Position numbers and translations under genes: made by a program. DNA of 64,000 bases from Pseudorhodoferax soli (GTDB lineage Bacteria; Pseudomonadota; Gammaproteobacteria; Burkholderiales; Burkholderiaceae_C), in assembly GCF_003337555.1 (NCBI RefSeq), contig NZ_QPJK01000007.1, positions 320,553 to 384,552 of the forward strand, read 5' to 3'. The notes below the pieces were generated by a model. It searched no databases. It had not been told where the DNA came from and saw only the letters and a list, made by a program, of their open reading frames with translations. This document shows, one piece after another, positions 19,442-27,612 of this stretch (positions within the stretch are counted from its first letter, which is position 1; each line of letters begins with the position of its first letter).

Positions 19442-20158
19442 TTGGCGCTTCTTGGCAAGGCCGCGCTGGCCATGTGGTGGGACATGGCACCCGCAGCGCG
19501 TGCGGACTTCGAGCACTGGCATGCGCACGAGCATTTTCCCGAGCGGCTCGGCATCCCGGGCTTTCGGCGTGCCTCGCGCTGGCGCGCCGCCGACGGTGGC
19601 GAGGGCGTGTTCGTGCTCTACGAACTGGAAGACCACGGCGTGCTGTCGTCACCGGCCTACCTGGCGCGGCTCAACGCGCCCACGCCCTGGTCCACGCGCC
19701 TGATGCCGCAGCACCGTGCCATGGTGCGCAGCCAGTGCCGCGTGCTGGAGAGCCGCGGCGGCGCCACGGCCGGGCACCTGCTGGCGCTGCGGCTGTCGCC
19801 GGCTGCAGGGGCCCACGAGCGGCTGCGTGCGGCGCTCGGCACACTGGCCGCCGAGTGCGTGCTGCAGCCCGGCCTGGCCGGGCTGCACCTGCTGCGCCAC
19901 GAGACGCCAGCCATTGCCCAGACTGCCGAACAGCAACTGCGCGGCGCGGGCGACCGCCATGCCGACTGGGTGCTGCTGGCCTGTGGCTACGACGAGGCGG
20001 CCGTCACGGCGCTGTGGCAGGGCCCGCTGGCCGATGCCGGCCTGATGGCCATGGGGGCGGCCGGTGCGGCGCAGCGCAGCAGGTACCAGCTGGCCTATGC
20101 GGCATTGCCCGCCGATGTGGCCGACGTCGCCCACGTGGCCGAGCGGCAGCCGGACTGA
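19442..20158 (+). CDS. hypothetical protein, likely dimeric alpha/beta-barrel (EthD-like) fold
   Basis: 238 residues, unrecognised at family level. The N-terminal part, WWDMAPAARADFEHWH followed by EHFPERLGIPGFRRASRW, resembles the two ferredoxin-like halves of EthD/ABM-type proteins, in which a small substrate sits between subunits. A TTG at 19442 is the likely start because AGGGGAA lies about six bases before it; the next ATG is nine codons in. It follows the TRAP receptor by 10 bp and is very likely co-transcribed, which suggests a role in metabolising the imported compound. The reaction is unknown. Confidence 0.7.
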   Translation: MALLGKAALAMWWDMAPAARADFEHWHAHEHFPERLGIPGFRRASRWRAADGGEGVFVLYELEDHGVLSSPAYLARLNAPTPWSTRLMPQHRAMVRSQCRVLESRGGATAGHLLALRLSPAAGAHERLRAALGTLAAECVLQPGLAGLHLLRHETPAIAQTAEQQLRGAGDRHADWVLLACGYDEAAVTALWQGPLADAGLMAMGAAGAAQRSRYQLAYAALPADVADVAHVAERQPD

Positions 20159-20159
20159 C

Positions 20160-21215
20160 TCAGGCCGAGAGCGGCGCGCGCCGGCTCGGCGGGCGCAGCT
20201 CGACACGGTTGCGACCGGCCCGCTTGGCCTGGTAGAGCGCGGCGTCGGCCGCGGCCACCCAGTCCCGCGTGCTCGCATAGTGGGGTTGCAGCGCGGCGAT
20301 GCCGATGCTGCTCGTGAAGCTCAGCTCCGCATGGTCGCGAAAACGGTGGTTCTCCGCCTCGATCCGGATGCGCTGGGCGATCTCCTGCGCCTGGTCCATG
20401 TCCGCGCCGCGCAGCAGGATCGCGAACTCGTCGCCGCCGTAGCGGCCCGCGCAGTCGCCGGAGCGCACGCAGCCGCGCACGATGCGGCTCAGCGTGCAGA
20501 TCACGTCGTCACCCACGGTGTGGCCCAGGCGGTCGTTGATCTGCTTGAAGCCGTCGATGTCCAGCATCATGAGACAGGCCGGCGCGCCGGTCTCCGCATG
20601 GAGCCGCTGCGCATCGCGCACCTGCTGCTCCCAGTAGGCGCGGCCGTACAGGCCGGTCAGCGGATCGATGCGGCCCAGCTCGTCGAGCAGGCGGTTCTGG
20701 CGCGAGACCTGGCGGATCAAGCGGTAGCTCGACACGCTGACCGCCAGTGTGTGGATCACCAGCATGGGCAGGCAGGCCAGCACCACGCGCATGCTGCTCT
20801 CGGGCGCCATGGGTGCGTTCATCCACCAGGCGGCCAGCAGGCCGGCCGCCAGCATGCCGGGCAGCGACTGCAGCCACAGCAGGCGGATGCCGGTGCTGAT
20901 CTTGTCCACCATGGTCAGCGTGACCAGCAGCACGCTGGGCAACAGGTTGAACTGCATGAGCGGCACGAAGGCGCCCGCGATGGCCGAATCCACCAGCAGG
21001 TTGCGCACCTCGGCCCGCTGCGGGTTGCTGCTGCGCCGTGTCAGCCACCAGGCCAGGTGCGGCCAGACGAAGCCGCCGCAGACCACCAGGGCCCAGACCG
21101 CCGGCGCGGCATCGCGCTCGTACAGCACCACCATGGCCACCACCGCGCCCAGCCCCATGCCGATGACGCGCAGCGGATACACGAGCCGGGGCAAGCGGTG
21201 GAAGTCGTCGGCCAT
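20160..21215 (-). CDS. diguanylate cyclase with MASE2 membrane sensor
   Basis: Makes the second messenger cyclic di-GMP. In this 351-residue protein, residues 1-175 contain several membrane helices matching the MASE2 module, and residues 185-345 form a GGDEF domain (DPLTGLYGRAYWE, MLDIDGFKQIND, and the intact active-site RYGGDEFAI). An RSGD lies five residues before GGDEF and is a complete I-site for product inhibition. The gene is convergent with the hypothetical gene at 19442-20158, with only one base between them. Confidence 0.92.
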   Translation of the reverse strand: MADDFHRLPRLVYPLRVIGMGLGAVVAMVVLYERDAAPAVWALVVCGGFVWPHLAWWLTRRSSNPQRAEVRNLLVDSAIAGAFVPLMQFNLLPSVLLVTLTMVDKISTGIRLLWLQSLPGMLAAGLLAAWWMNAPMAPESSMRVVLACLPMLVIHTLAVSVSSYRLIRQVSRQNRLLDELGRIDPLTGLYGRAYWEQQVRDAQRLHAETGAPACLMMLDIDGFKQINDRLGHTVGDDVICTLSRIVRGCVRSGDCAGRYGGDEFAILLRGADMDQAQEIAQRIRIEAENHRFRDHAELSFTSSIGIAALQPHYASTRDWVAAADAALYQAKRAGRNRVELRPPSRRAPLSA

Positions 21216-21349
21216 GCGGGACAGTGCGTGGGCTCTCCGTGGGAAAGGGGGCGCAGAAGTCTATGGCGGCGCAGCGCCCAGGGCGAGCGCGCGCCGCCCT
21301 GCGGCTCCCCGGAGGCGATGGGCGGTCGACGAGGCGGCATGCCCCGCCT

Positions 21350-22225
21350 TCACTCCTTGACCGAGCCGGTCATGCCCGACACGTAGTACTCGACGAAGAA
21401 CGAGTAGATGAAGGCCACCGGCAGCGAGCCCAGCAGCGCGCCGGCCATCAACGGGCCCCATTGGTAGACGTCACCCTGCACCAGCTCGGTCACCACACCC
21501 ACGGGCACCGTCTTGACCTCGGACGAGGAGATGAAGGTCAGCGCATAGATGAACTCGTTCCACGACAGCGTGAACGCGAAGATGCCGGCGGAGATCAAAC
21601 CGGGTACGGCCAGCGGCAGCACCACCTTGATGAGGATCTGCCAGCGCGTAGCGCCGTCGATCAGCGCGCACTCTTCCAGCTCCATGGGAATGGAGCGGAA
21701 GTAGCCCATCAGCAGCCAAGTGCAGAACGGGATCAGGAAGGTCGGGTAGGTCAGGATCAGCGCCAGCCGGGTGTCGAACAGCCCGAGGTTGAACACCACG
21801 TTGGCCAGCGGGATGAACAGGATCGATGGCGGCACCATGTAGGCCAGGAAGATCGACAGGCCGACGTTCTTCGACCCGTTGAAGCGCAGCCGCTCGATCG
21901 CGTAGGCCGCCAGCACCGAGGCCACCAGCGACAGCACGGTGGAGACCACGGACACCAGCACCGTGTTCCACAGCCATTGCGGGTAGGTGGTCTCGAACAG
22001 CAGCTTGTGGAAGTGCGTCAGCGTGGGCTTGACCACCCAGAACGGGTTGCCGTCGCGTGACAGCAGCTCTGCATCCGGCTTGATCGAGGTGATCACCATC
22101 CAGTAGAACGGAAACAGCAGCACGATCAAAAAGACGACCAGCGGCAGGTAGACCGTCACCAGCTTGCGTGGGATCGAGTCCAGGTACGACATGCCGACGG
22201 CGTCGACATCAGTGGCTTTGCTCAT
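21350..22225 (-). CDS. carbohydrate ABC transporter permease (MalG/UgpE type)
   Basis: 291-residue CUT1 inner-membrane permease with about six helices and the cytoplasmic EAA loop EECALIDGATRWQILIKVVLP near residue 205 (cut here as EECALIDGATRWQ). It starts at the ATG at 22223-22225, one base after the stop of the partner permease. It is the last gene of an ATPase-receptor-permease-permease unit running from 25631. The substrate is unknown; the divergent dehydrogenase and dehydratase genes suggest a sugar or sugar acid. Confidence 0.92.
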   Translation of the reverse strand: MSKATDVDAVGMSYLDSIPRKLVTVYLPLVVFLIVLLFPFYWMVITSIKPDAELLSRDGNPFWVVKPTLTHFHKLLFETTYPQWLWNTVLVSVVSTVLSLVASVLAAYAIERLRFNGSKNVGLSIFLAYMVPPSILFIPLANVVFNLGLFDTRLALILTYPTFLIPFCTWLLMGYFRSIPMELEECALIDGATRWQILIKVVLPLAVPGLISAGIFAFTLSWNEFIYALTFISSSEVKTVPVGVVTELVQGDVYQWGPLMAGALLGSLPVAFIYSFFVEYYVSGMTGSVKE

Positions 22226-22226
22226 G

Positions 22227-23126
22227 TCAGTCTTTCCCACCCTGTTGCCATGCCCTGCGTTGCAGTCCGAAGAAGCTGAACAGCACGCAGGCCAGCAGGA
22301 ACGGCACCATCGCAATTGCGATCGCCGCGCCTTCGCCGAGCGCACCGCCCGAGATCGCGCGCTGGAACGACAGCGTGGCCATCAGGTGCGTGGCATTCAG
22401 CGGGCCGCCGCGCGTGATCACGTAGATGAGCTGGAAGTCGGTGAAGGTGAACAGCACCGAGAACGTCATCACCACGGCGATGATGGGGGTCAGCAGCGGC
22501 AGCGTGACATGCACGAACTGCTGCCAGCGCGAGGCGCCGTCGATGGCCGAGGCCTCGTAGTACGAGGGCGAGATCGTCTGCAGCCCGGCCAGCAGCGTGA
22601 TGGCCACGAAGGGCACGCCGCGCCACACGTTGGCGATGATCACCGCGATGCGCGCGTTCCACTCGTTGCCCAGGAAGTCGATGTAGGTGTCGATCAGCCC
22701 CATCTTCACCAGCGCCCAGCTGATGATGGAGAACTGCGAGTCGTAGATCCACCAGAAGGCGATGGCCGACAGCACGGTGGGCACGATGTAGGGCAGCAGG
22801 ATGACGGCGCGGAAGAAGGTCTTGAAGCGGATGTGCTTGTTCAGCAGCAATGCCAGCCACAGCCCCAGGCCGAACTTCAGGACGCTGGCCACCACCGTGT
22901 AGAACAAGGTGTTGAACAGCGCCAGCCGCGTGACCGAGTCGTTCCAGAGGTAGATGTAGTTTTCCAGGCCGACCCACACGCCGGCGCGGCCCACCTTGGT
23001 GTCGGTGAAGCCGAGCCAGGTGCCCAGGCCCAGGGGATAGGTCAGGAACAGCAGCAGCAGCACCGCCGCTGGCAGCATGAACAGGAAGCCGAGACCGTTG
23101 CGGCTGTTTTGCAGTCGGGCGAGCAT
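22227..23126 (-). CDS. carbohydrate ABC transporter permease (MalF/UgpA type)
   Basis: 299-residue CUT1 permease. It has six predicted helices, an LLPYIVPTVLSAIAFWWIYD segment near residue 112, and the EAA loop SYYEASAIDGASRWQQF near residue 200 that docks the ATPase. It begins MLARLQNSRNG at 23124-23126, 69 bp after the binding-protein gene, and is followed immediately by its partner permease. Together they form the membrane channel of the importer. Confidence 0.92.
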   Translation of the reverse strand: MLARLQNSRNGLGFLFMLPAAVLLLLFLTYPLGLGTWLGFTDTKVGRAGVWVGLENYIYLWNDSVTRLALFNTLFYTVVASVLKFGLGLWLALLLNKHIRFKTFFRAVILLPYIVPTVLSAIAFWWIYDSQFSIISWALVKMGLIDTYIDFLGNEWNARIAVIIANVWRGVPFVAITLLAGLQTISPSYYEASAIDGASRWQQFVHVTLPLLTPIIAVVMTFSVLFTFTDFQLIYVITRGGPLNATHLMATLSFQRAISGGALGEGAAIAIAMVPFLLACVLFSFFGLQRRAWQQGGKD

Positions 23127-23195
23127 GCAGACCCTAGACAGGAGCCATGGAAACTCCGGCCCAGCGCACGCACCAGGCCGGAAGGCGGCAAGGTG

Positions 23196-24530
23196 CTAGA
23201 CCTTGTAGTAGCGCTCTGCGCGCTTCTGGGCGCGTTCGGCCGCTTCCTTTGGGCTGCGCGAGCCGCTGGCGGCCTCCGCCACCATGTTGGCGACGATGAA
23301 GTCGGCGCCCGCGCCGGCCGATGCATAGCCGAGCTTGCCTTCGTAGCCGGACGGCCGCATGTTCTTCACGCAGTCGCGGTACGGCGTGTGCTTGGGATCG
23401 GAGGTCCAGATCGGGCACGACTCGTAGGCCGCCAGCGGCTGGCCGATGTAGCCGCCCGCGCCGATCAGCCAGGCGTCGAACTGCTCGCGTTCCATCATGA
23501 AGCGCAGGAACTCCTTCGCCGCATTCGGGAACTTGGTGTACTTCATCACCATCTGGTTGAAGAACAGGTGCGACTCGGTCGGCACGCCGGCCGGGCCGAT
23601 CGGGAACGACGCGTGGTTGATGTCGGCCGCCATCTCCTTGATCTTGGGGTCCGGCGAGTTCTTGGCCGCGTAGTAGATCGAGATGCCGTTGTTGGTGACG
23701 CTGATCTGCCCGTCCAGGAAGGCCTTGTTGTTGTTCGGGTCGAGCCAGGACAGCGTGCCCGGGATGAAATTGGCGTACAGCTCCTTGGCGTACTCCAGCG
23801 CCTTGATGGTCTCCGGGCTGTCGATCACGACCTTGTTGGTCTTGTCGACCAGCTTGCCGCCGTGCGACCAGATCAGCCAGTTGGTCCACAGGCTGTCGCC
23901 GGTGGCGTTGCCCAGCGCGTAGCCACCCGGCGTGCCTTTCTCCTTGAGCGCCTGGTGCAGCTTCAGGAAGCCGGCGGTGTCCTTGGGGAAGGTGTCGAAG
24001 CCAGCGGCCTTCACCATGCTCTCGCGGTACACGATCATCGAGCCGGATGCCCCCAGGCCCAGGCCCAGCCAGCGCTTGCCGTCGGGCCGCAGGTACTGCT
24101 GCACGGCCGGGTACCAGCCGCCGTACTTCTTGCCCAGGTACTCGGCCAAGTCGGTCACATCGAGCAGCTTCTCGGGGTAGAGGTTGGCATCGTCGTTGGT
24201 GGACAGGATGATGTCCGGCCCGGCGCCAGTATTGGCCGCCACGGCGGCCTTGGGGCGCACATCTTCCCAGCCCTCGTTGTCCACGCGCACCTCGACGCCG
24301 GTGGCCTCGGTGAACTTCTTGACGTTGGCCATGTAGGCGTCGATGTCGCCCTGCACGAAGCGGCTCCAGCGCAGCACGCGCAGCTTGGCGCCCTTCTCCG
24401 GCGTGAACTTCAGCGTCTGCGACCGTGCGAACGGCGAGAACAGCACGCCGCCGGCACCGATGGATGCCACGGCGGCCGCGCCGGCCGAGCCCTTGAGAAT
24501 GCTGCGCCTGCGTCCTTGGAACTCACTCAT
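23196..24530 (-). CDS. carbohydrate ABC transporter extracellular binding protein (family 1)
   Basis: Periplasmic receptor of 444 residues with a twin-arginine signal (GRRRSILKGSAGAAAVAS) and cleavage near SQT at residue 38. The mature chain LRVLRWSRFVQGDIDAYM and later RPKAAVAANTGAGPDIIL are typical of CUT1 receptors for oligosaccharides or polyols. The ATG at 24528-24530 has an AAGGAGA ribosome site. A Tat signal suggests folding before export, sometimes seen in these receptors. The ligand cannot be named from sequence. Confidence 0.92.
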   Translation of the reverse strand: MSEFQGRRRSILKGSAGAAAVASIGAGGVLFSPFARSQTLKFTPEKGAKLRVLRWSRFVQGDIDAYMANVKKFTEATGVEVRVDNEGWEDVRPKAAVAANTGAGPDIILSTNDDANLYPEKLLDVTDLAEYLGKKYGGWYPAVQQYLRPDGKRWLGLGLGASGSMIVYRESMVKAAGFDTFPKDTAGFLKLHQALKEKGTPGGYALGNATGDSLWTNWLIWSHGGKLVDKTNKVVIDSPETIKALEYAKELYANFIPGTLSWLDPNNNKAFLDGQISVTNNGISIYYAAKNSPDPKIKEMAADINHASFPIGPAGVPTESHLFFNQMVMKYTKFPNAAKEFLRFMMEREQFDAWLIGAGGYIGQPLAAYESCPIWTSDPKHTPYRDCVKNMRPSGYEGKLGYASAGAGADFIVANMVAEAASGSRSPKEAAERAQKRAERYYKV

Positions 24531-24560
24531 GCCTGTCTCCTTGCGTTGGTCTGAAAAAGC

Positions 24561-25631
24561 TCATGCCACCAGCCGTTGGCCGGTGCCCGCGTCGAACAGA
24601 TGGGCCCGCGCGAGATCGGGCTGCAGATGGATCAGCGTGCCGGGCGCGAAGTCGTGGCGCTCGCGGAACACGGCCGACAGCTCGGCGCCCTCGTGCCGGC
24701 AGGCGACGAAGGTGTCCATGCCCGTGGGCTCGAGCACGGCCACCTTGGACGGAATGCCGGTGGAGCCCAGCGTCAGGTGCTCGGGCCGCGTGCCGTACAC
24801 CACGCTCTGCCCGTCCTGGCCGCCGCTGCCCAGCGGCGCGGCCAGCCGTGTGCCGTCGCGCAGTTCGACCTCGGCGGCGCCGGCCACATGGCGCAGCGTG
24901 CCGGGCAGGAAGTTCATCGAAGGCGAGCCGATGAAGCCGGCCACGAACTGGTTGGCCGGCCGGTCGTACAGCTCCAGCGGGCTGCCGGTCTGCTCGATGC
25001 GGCCGTCGCGCATCACCACGATCTTGTCGCCCATGGTCATGGCCTCGATCTGGTCGTGCGTGACGTAGACCGAGGTGGTCTTGAGCCGCTGGTGCAGCTC
25101 CTTGATCTCGCTGCGCATGGCCACGCGCAGCTTGGCGTCCAGGTTGGACAGCGGCTCGTCGAACAGGAAGACCTGCGGATCGCGCACGATGGCCCGGCCC
25201 ATGGCCACGCGCTGGCGCTGCCCGCCCGACAGCTGGCGCGGATAGCGGTCCAGCAGCGGCACCAGGGCCAGGATCTCGGCGGCGCGGTTGACCTTGGTGT
25301 CGATGGTGGCCTTGTCGGTCTTGGCCAGGGCCAGCGAGAAGGCCATGTTGTCGCGCACCGTCATGTGCGGATACAGCGCGTAGTTCTGGAACACCATGGC
25401 GATGTCCCGCTCCTTGGGCGGCAGGTCGTTGACACGCTTGTCGCCGATGCGGATCTCGCCGCCGTTGATCTGCTCCAGCCCCGCGATCATGCGCAGCAGC
25501 GTGGATTTGCCGCAGCCCGAGGGCCCGACCAGGACGGTGAAGGAACCGTCCTGGATGTCGATGTCCACCCCGTGCAGGATGGGCACATCGCCGAAGTTCT
25601 TCTTCACACCCTGGATCGTGACGCTGGCCAT
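24561..25631 (-). CDS. carbohydrate ABC transporter ATP-binding protein, UgpC/MsmK-like
   Basis: 356-residue CUT1 ATPase and first gene of the minus-strand transport unit. It shows Walker A GPSGCGKST (near residue 38), Q-loop MVFQNYALYPHM, signature LSGGQRQRV (near residue 135), Walker B FLFDEPLSNLD and switch-His TSVYVTHDQ. A C-terminal MalK-type OB domain (residues 240-356) has GTRPEHL. I chose MASVTIQGVKKNFG at 25629-25631 because a longer in-frame start would run into the divergent regulatory region. Confidence 0.92.
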   Translation of the reverse strand: MASVTIQGVKKNFGDVPILHGVDIDIQDGSFTVLVGPSGCGKSTLLRMIAGLEQINGGEIRIGDKRVNDLPPKERDIAMVFQNYALYPHMTVRDNMAFSLALAKTDKATIDTKVNRAAEILALVPLLDRYPRQLSGGQRQRVAMGRAIVRDPQVFLFDEPLSNLDAKLRVAMRSEIKELHQRLKTTSVYVTHDQIEAMTMGDKIVVMRDGRIEQTGSPLELYDRPANQFVAGFIGSPSMNFLPGTLRHVAGAAEVELRDGTRLAAPLGSGGQDGQSVVYGTRPEHLTLGSTGIPSKVAVLEPTGMDTFVACRHEGAELSAVFRERHDFAPGTLIHLQPDLARAHLFDAGTGQRLVA

Positions 25632-25804
25632 GCGCTGCGCTCTGTTGTTGGTTGGGGGGACGAGCACTCGTCGGAGCACTCCGAAGCCCGCGCAGTATCG
25701 GCACGGCGGCACCGCTTGGCATCAGGGAAATCCGGTAGGCGGAAACCCGGCAATTTGTATGATGACCCGATTAAAGTACAGCGCATTTTGACGACCGATC
25801 GAAC
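25632..25804. promoter_or_regulatory. divergent control region between CUT1 transporter and GntR regulator
   Basis: 173 bp without a gene. An AT-richer core (25754-25790) carries a direct repeat, TGATGACCCGAT (25760-25771) and TGACGACCGAT (25789-25799). It sits where the GntR protein would be expected to bind both promoters. GntR sites are usually inverted repeats, so assigning these to GntR is only a suggestion. Confidence 0.35.
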
Positions 25805-26599
25805 GTGCCCCACCGCCTCGTAGCCCCTGCTCCGCCCGCGGCCGAACCCCTGCGGCAGGAGGCGGATCGGCTGTCCGACCGGCTGGCCCACCGGCTGGCG
25901 CAGCAGATCGCCAGCGGTGCACTGCTTCCGGGCGCGCGGCTGCCCACCGAACAGCAGCTGGCCCAGACCCATGGGATCTCGCGCACCGTGGTGCGCGAGG
26001 CCGTGCACCAGCTCAAGTCGCTGGCGCTGGTGGTCTCGCGCCAGGGCTCGGGTGTGTACGTGGCCACGGCGCCTGCCCACCAGCCGCTGGCCTTCGATCC
26101 GCGCGTGCTGGGTTCGGTGGAGGCCGTGGTGCATGTGGTGGAGGTGCGCCGCGTGCTCGAGGGCGAGATCGCCGCGCTGGCGGCCGAGCGCGCCACGCGC
26201 AGCCAGATCGCCGGCATGCGCCGCCAGCTCAAGGCCATCGACCAGGCCGTGGACGAAGGGCGCGATGGTGTCGCCGAAGACCTGGGCTTTCACCGCCTCA
26301 TCGGCGAGGCCACGGGCAACCCGCAGTTCCGGCTGCTGCTCGGCTTTCTCGAACAGTACCTGCGCGAAGGCATGCGCATCACGCGCGGCAACGAGGCCCG
26401 CCGCTCCGATTTCATGCAGGCCGTGCAGCTGGAGCACCGCGCCGTGGTCGATGCCATCGCGGCGCGCGACCCGGCCGCCGCGCGGCGCTGCGCGGTGGAC
26501 CACATCCTGCACGGCGAACAGCGCCTGGTCGAAGGCGGCGTGATCACCGGCCAGCGCAAGAAGACTTCCCAACCCCCCTCACAAGGACGACTCTCATGA
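25805..26599 (+). CDS. GntR-family (FadR subfamily) transcriptional regulator
   Basis: 264-residue regulator. Its N-terminal winged helix is recognised by [15 protein letters not shown] and [18 protein letters not shown] (near residues 38-75). An all-helical FCD effector domain follows, with [18 protein letters not shown] near residue 115 and the metal-binding pattern D..FH...EATGN near residue 158, then H. The start is a GTG at 25805 without a clear ribosome site. Its stop overlaps the next ATG (ATGA). It probably senses an intermediate of the pathway encoded downstream and controls the divergent transporter. Confidence 0.88.
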   Translation: MPHRLVAPAPPAAEPLRQEADRLSDRLAHRLAQQIASGALLPGARLPTEQQLAQTHGISRTVVREAVHQLKSLALVVSRQGSGVYVATAPAHQPLAFDPRVLGSVEAVVHVVEVRRVLEGEIAALAAERATRSQIAGMRRQLKAIDQAVDEGRDGVAEDLGFHRLIGEATGNPQFRLLLGFLEQYLREGMRITRGNEARRSDFMQAVQLEHRAVVDAIAARDPAAARRCAVDHILHGEQRLVEGGVITGQRKKTSQPPSQGRLS

Positions 26600-27612
26600 A
26601 ACTCCTCATCACCGGCGGCGGCGGCTTCGTCGGCGCGCGCCTGGCGCGCACGCTGCTGGCCCGCGGCCAGCTCGACGGCAAGAAGATCGAACGCCTGGTG
26701 CTGACCGACATCGCGCCGCCGCCGGCGGACCTGCTGGCAGATGCCCGTGTCGAGGCACGCACGGGCACGCTGCTCTCGCAGACCGAGGCGATCGGCAAGG
26801 AAGACTTCGACGGCGTGTTCCACCTGGCCTCGGCCGTCTCGGGCGAATGCGAGCTCGACTTCGAACTGGGCCTGCGCTCCAACCTGGACAGCACCCGCGC
26901 GCTGCTCGATGCATTGCGTGCGCGCACGGCCGCCACCGCCAAGGTGCCGCGCTTCGTGTTCTCCAGTTCCGTGGCGGTGTTCGGCCCGGATCCTTCGTTC
27001 GCCTGGCCCGGCACCGTGGCCGACGACACGTTGCCCGCGCCGCAGACCTCCTACGGCACGCACAAGCTGATGTGCGAGTACCTGATCGCCGACTACACGC
27101 GCAAGGGCTACCTGGATGGCCGCAGCGCGCGCCTGATGACGGTGACGGTGCGCCCCGGCAAGCCCAACGGCGCGGCCTCGTCGTTCTTCAGCGGCATCAT
27201 CCGCGAGCCTCTGGCCGGCGTCGAATCGGTGTGCCCGGTGGACCCAGAGGTGTCGCACCCGATGTCCTCGCCCTCCCAGACCGTCAACGGGCTCATCACG
27301 GTCTACGAGGCCACGCGCGAGCAGCTGAATGGCCGCCTGGCGCTGAACCTGCCGGGCCTGAACGTGCGCGTGGCCGACATGCTGGCCGCGCTCGAAGAGG
27401 TGGCCGGCCCCAAGGTGCGCGCACTGGTGCGCTTCGAACGCGACGAGCGCATCGCCGCCATCGTGGCCAACTGGCCCAGTGGCGGCACCGCCAAGCGCGC
27501 CGAGAAGCTGGGGCTCAAGCCCTACAGCCAGTTCGCCGAGATCATCCGCGAGTACATCGCCGACTGCCAGGCCGGCCCCAACGCCGCAGAGACTCTCAAG
27601 GGCATGCAATGA
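26596..27612 (+). CDS. denD: NAD-dependent epimerase/dehydratase-family dehydrogenase, DenD-like
   Basis: 338-residue extended SDR. It begins [17 protein letters not shown] with the NAD motif GGGGFVG, has the catalytic Ser in FSSSVAVFG (near residue 120) and YGTHK near residue 154. The [22 protein letters not shown] segment (cut here as [14 protein letters not shown]) is, as far as I recall, characteristic of D-erythronate dehydrogenase DenD and relatives that oxidise C2 of four-carbon sugar acids. Sitting between a GntR regulator and a dehydratase, it may act on a different aldonate or sugar, so the exact substrate is open. It is translationally coupled on both sides by ATGA overlaps. Confidence 0.8.
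   Translation: MKLLITGGGGFVGARLARTLLARGQLDGKKIERLVLTDIAPPPADLLADARVEARTGTLLSQTEAIGKEDFDGVFHLASAVSGECELDFELGLRSNLDSTRALLDALRARTAATAKVPRFVFSSSVAVFGPDPSFAWPGTVADDTLPAPQTSYGTHKLMCEYLIADYTRKGYLDGRSARLMTVTVRPGKPNGAASSFFSGIIREPLAGVESVCPVDPEVSHPMSSPSQTVNGLITVYEATREQLNGRLALNLPGLNVRVADMLAALEEVAGPKVRALVRFERDERIAAIVANWPSGGTAKRAEKLGLKPYSQFAEIIREYIADCQAGPNAAETLKGMQ

Noticed and set aside
25760-25799. Direct repeat TGAYGACC(C)GAT as a GntR operator
   Set aside because: GntR proteins usually bind inverted repeats, and the spacing (29 bp) does not fit a simple dimer. It is kept only as a note in the control region.
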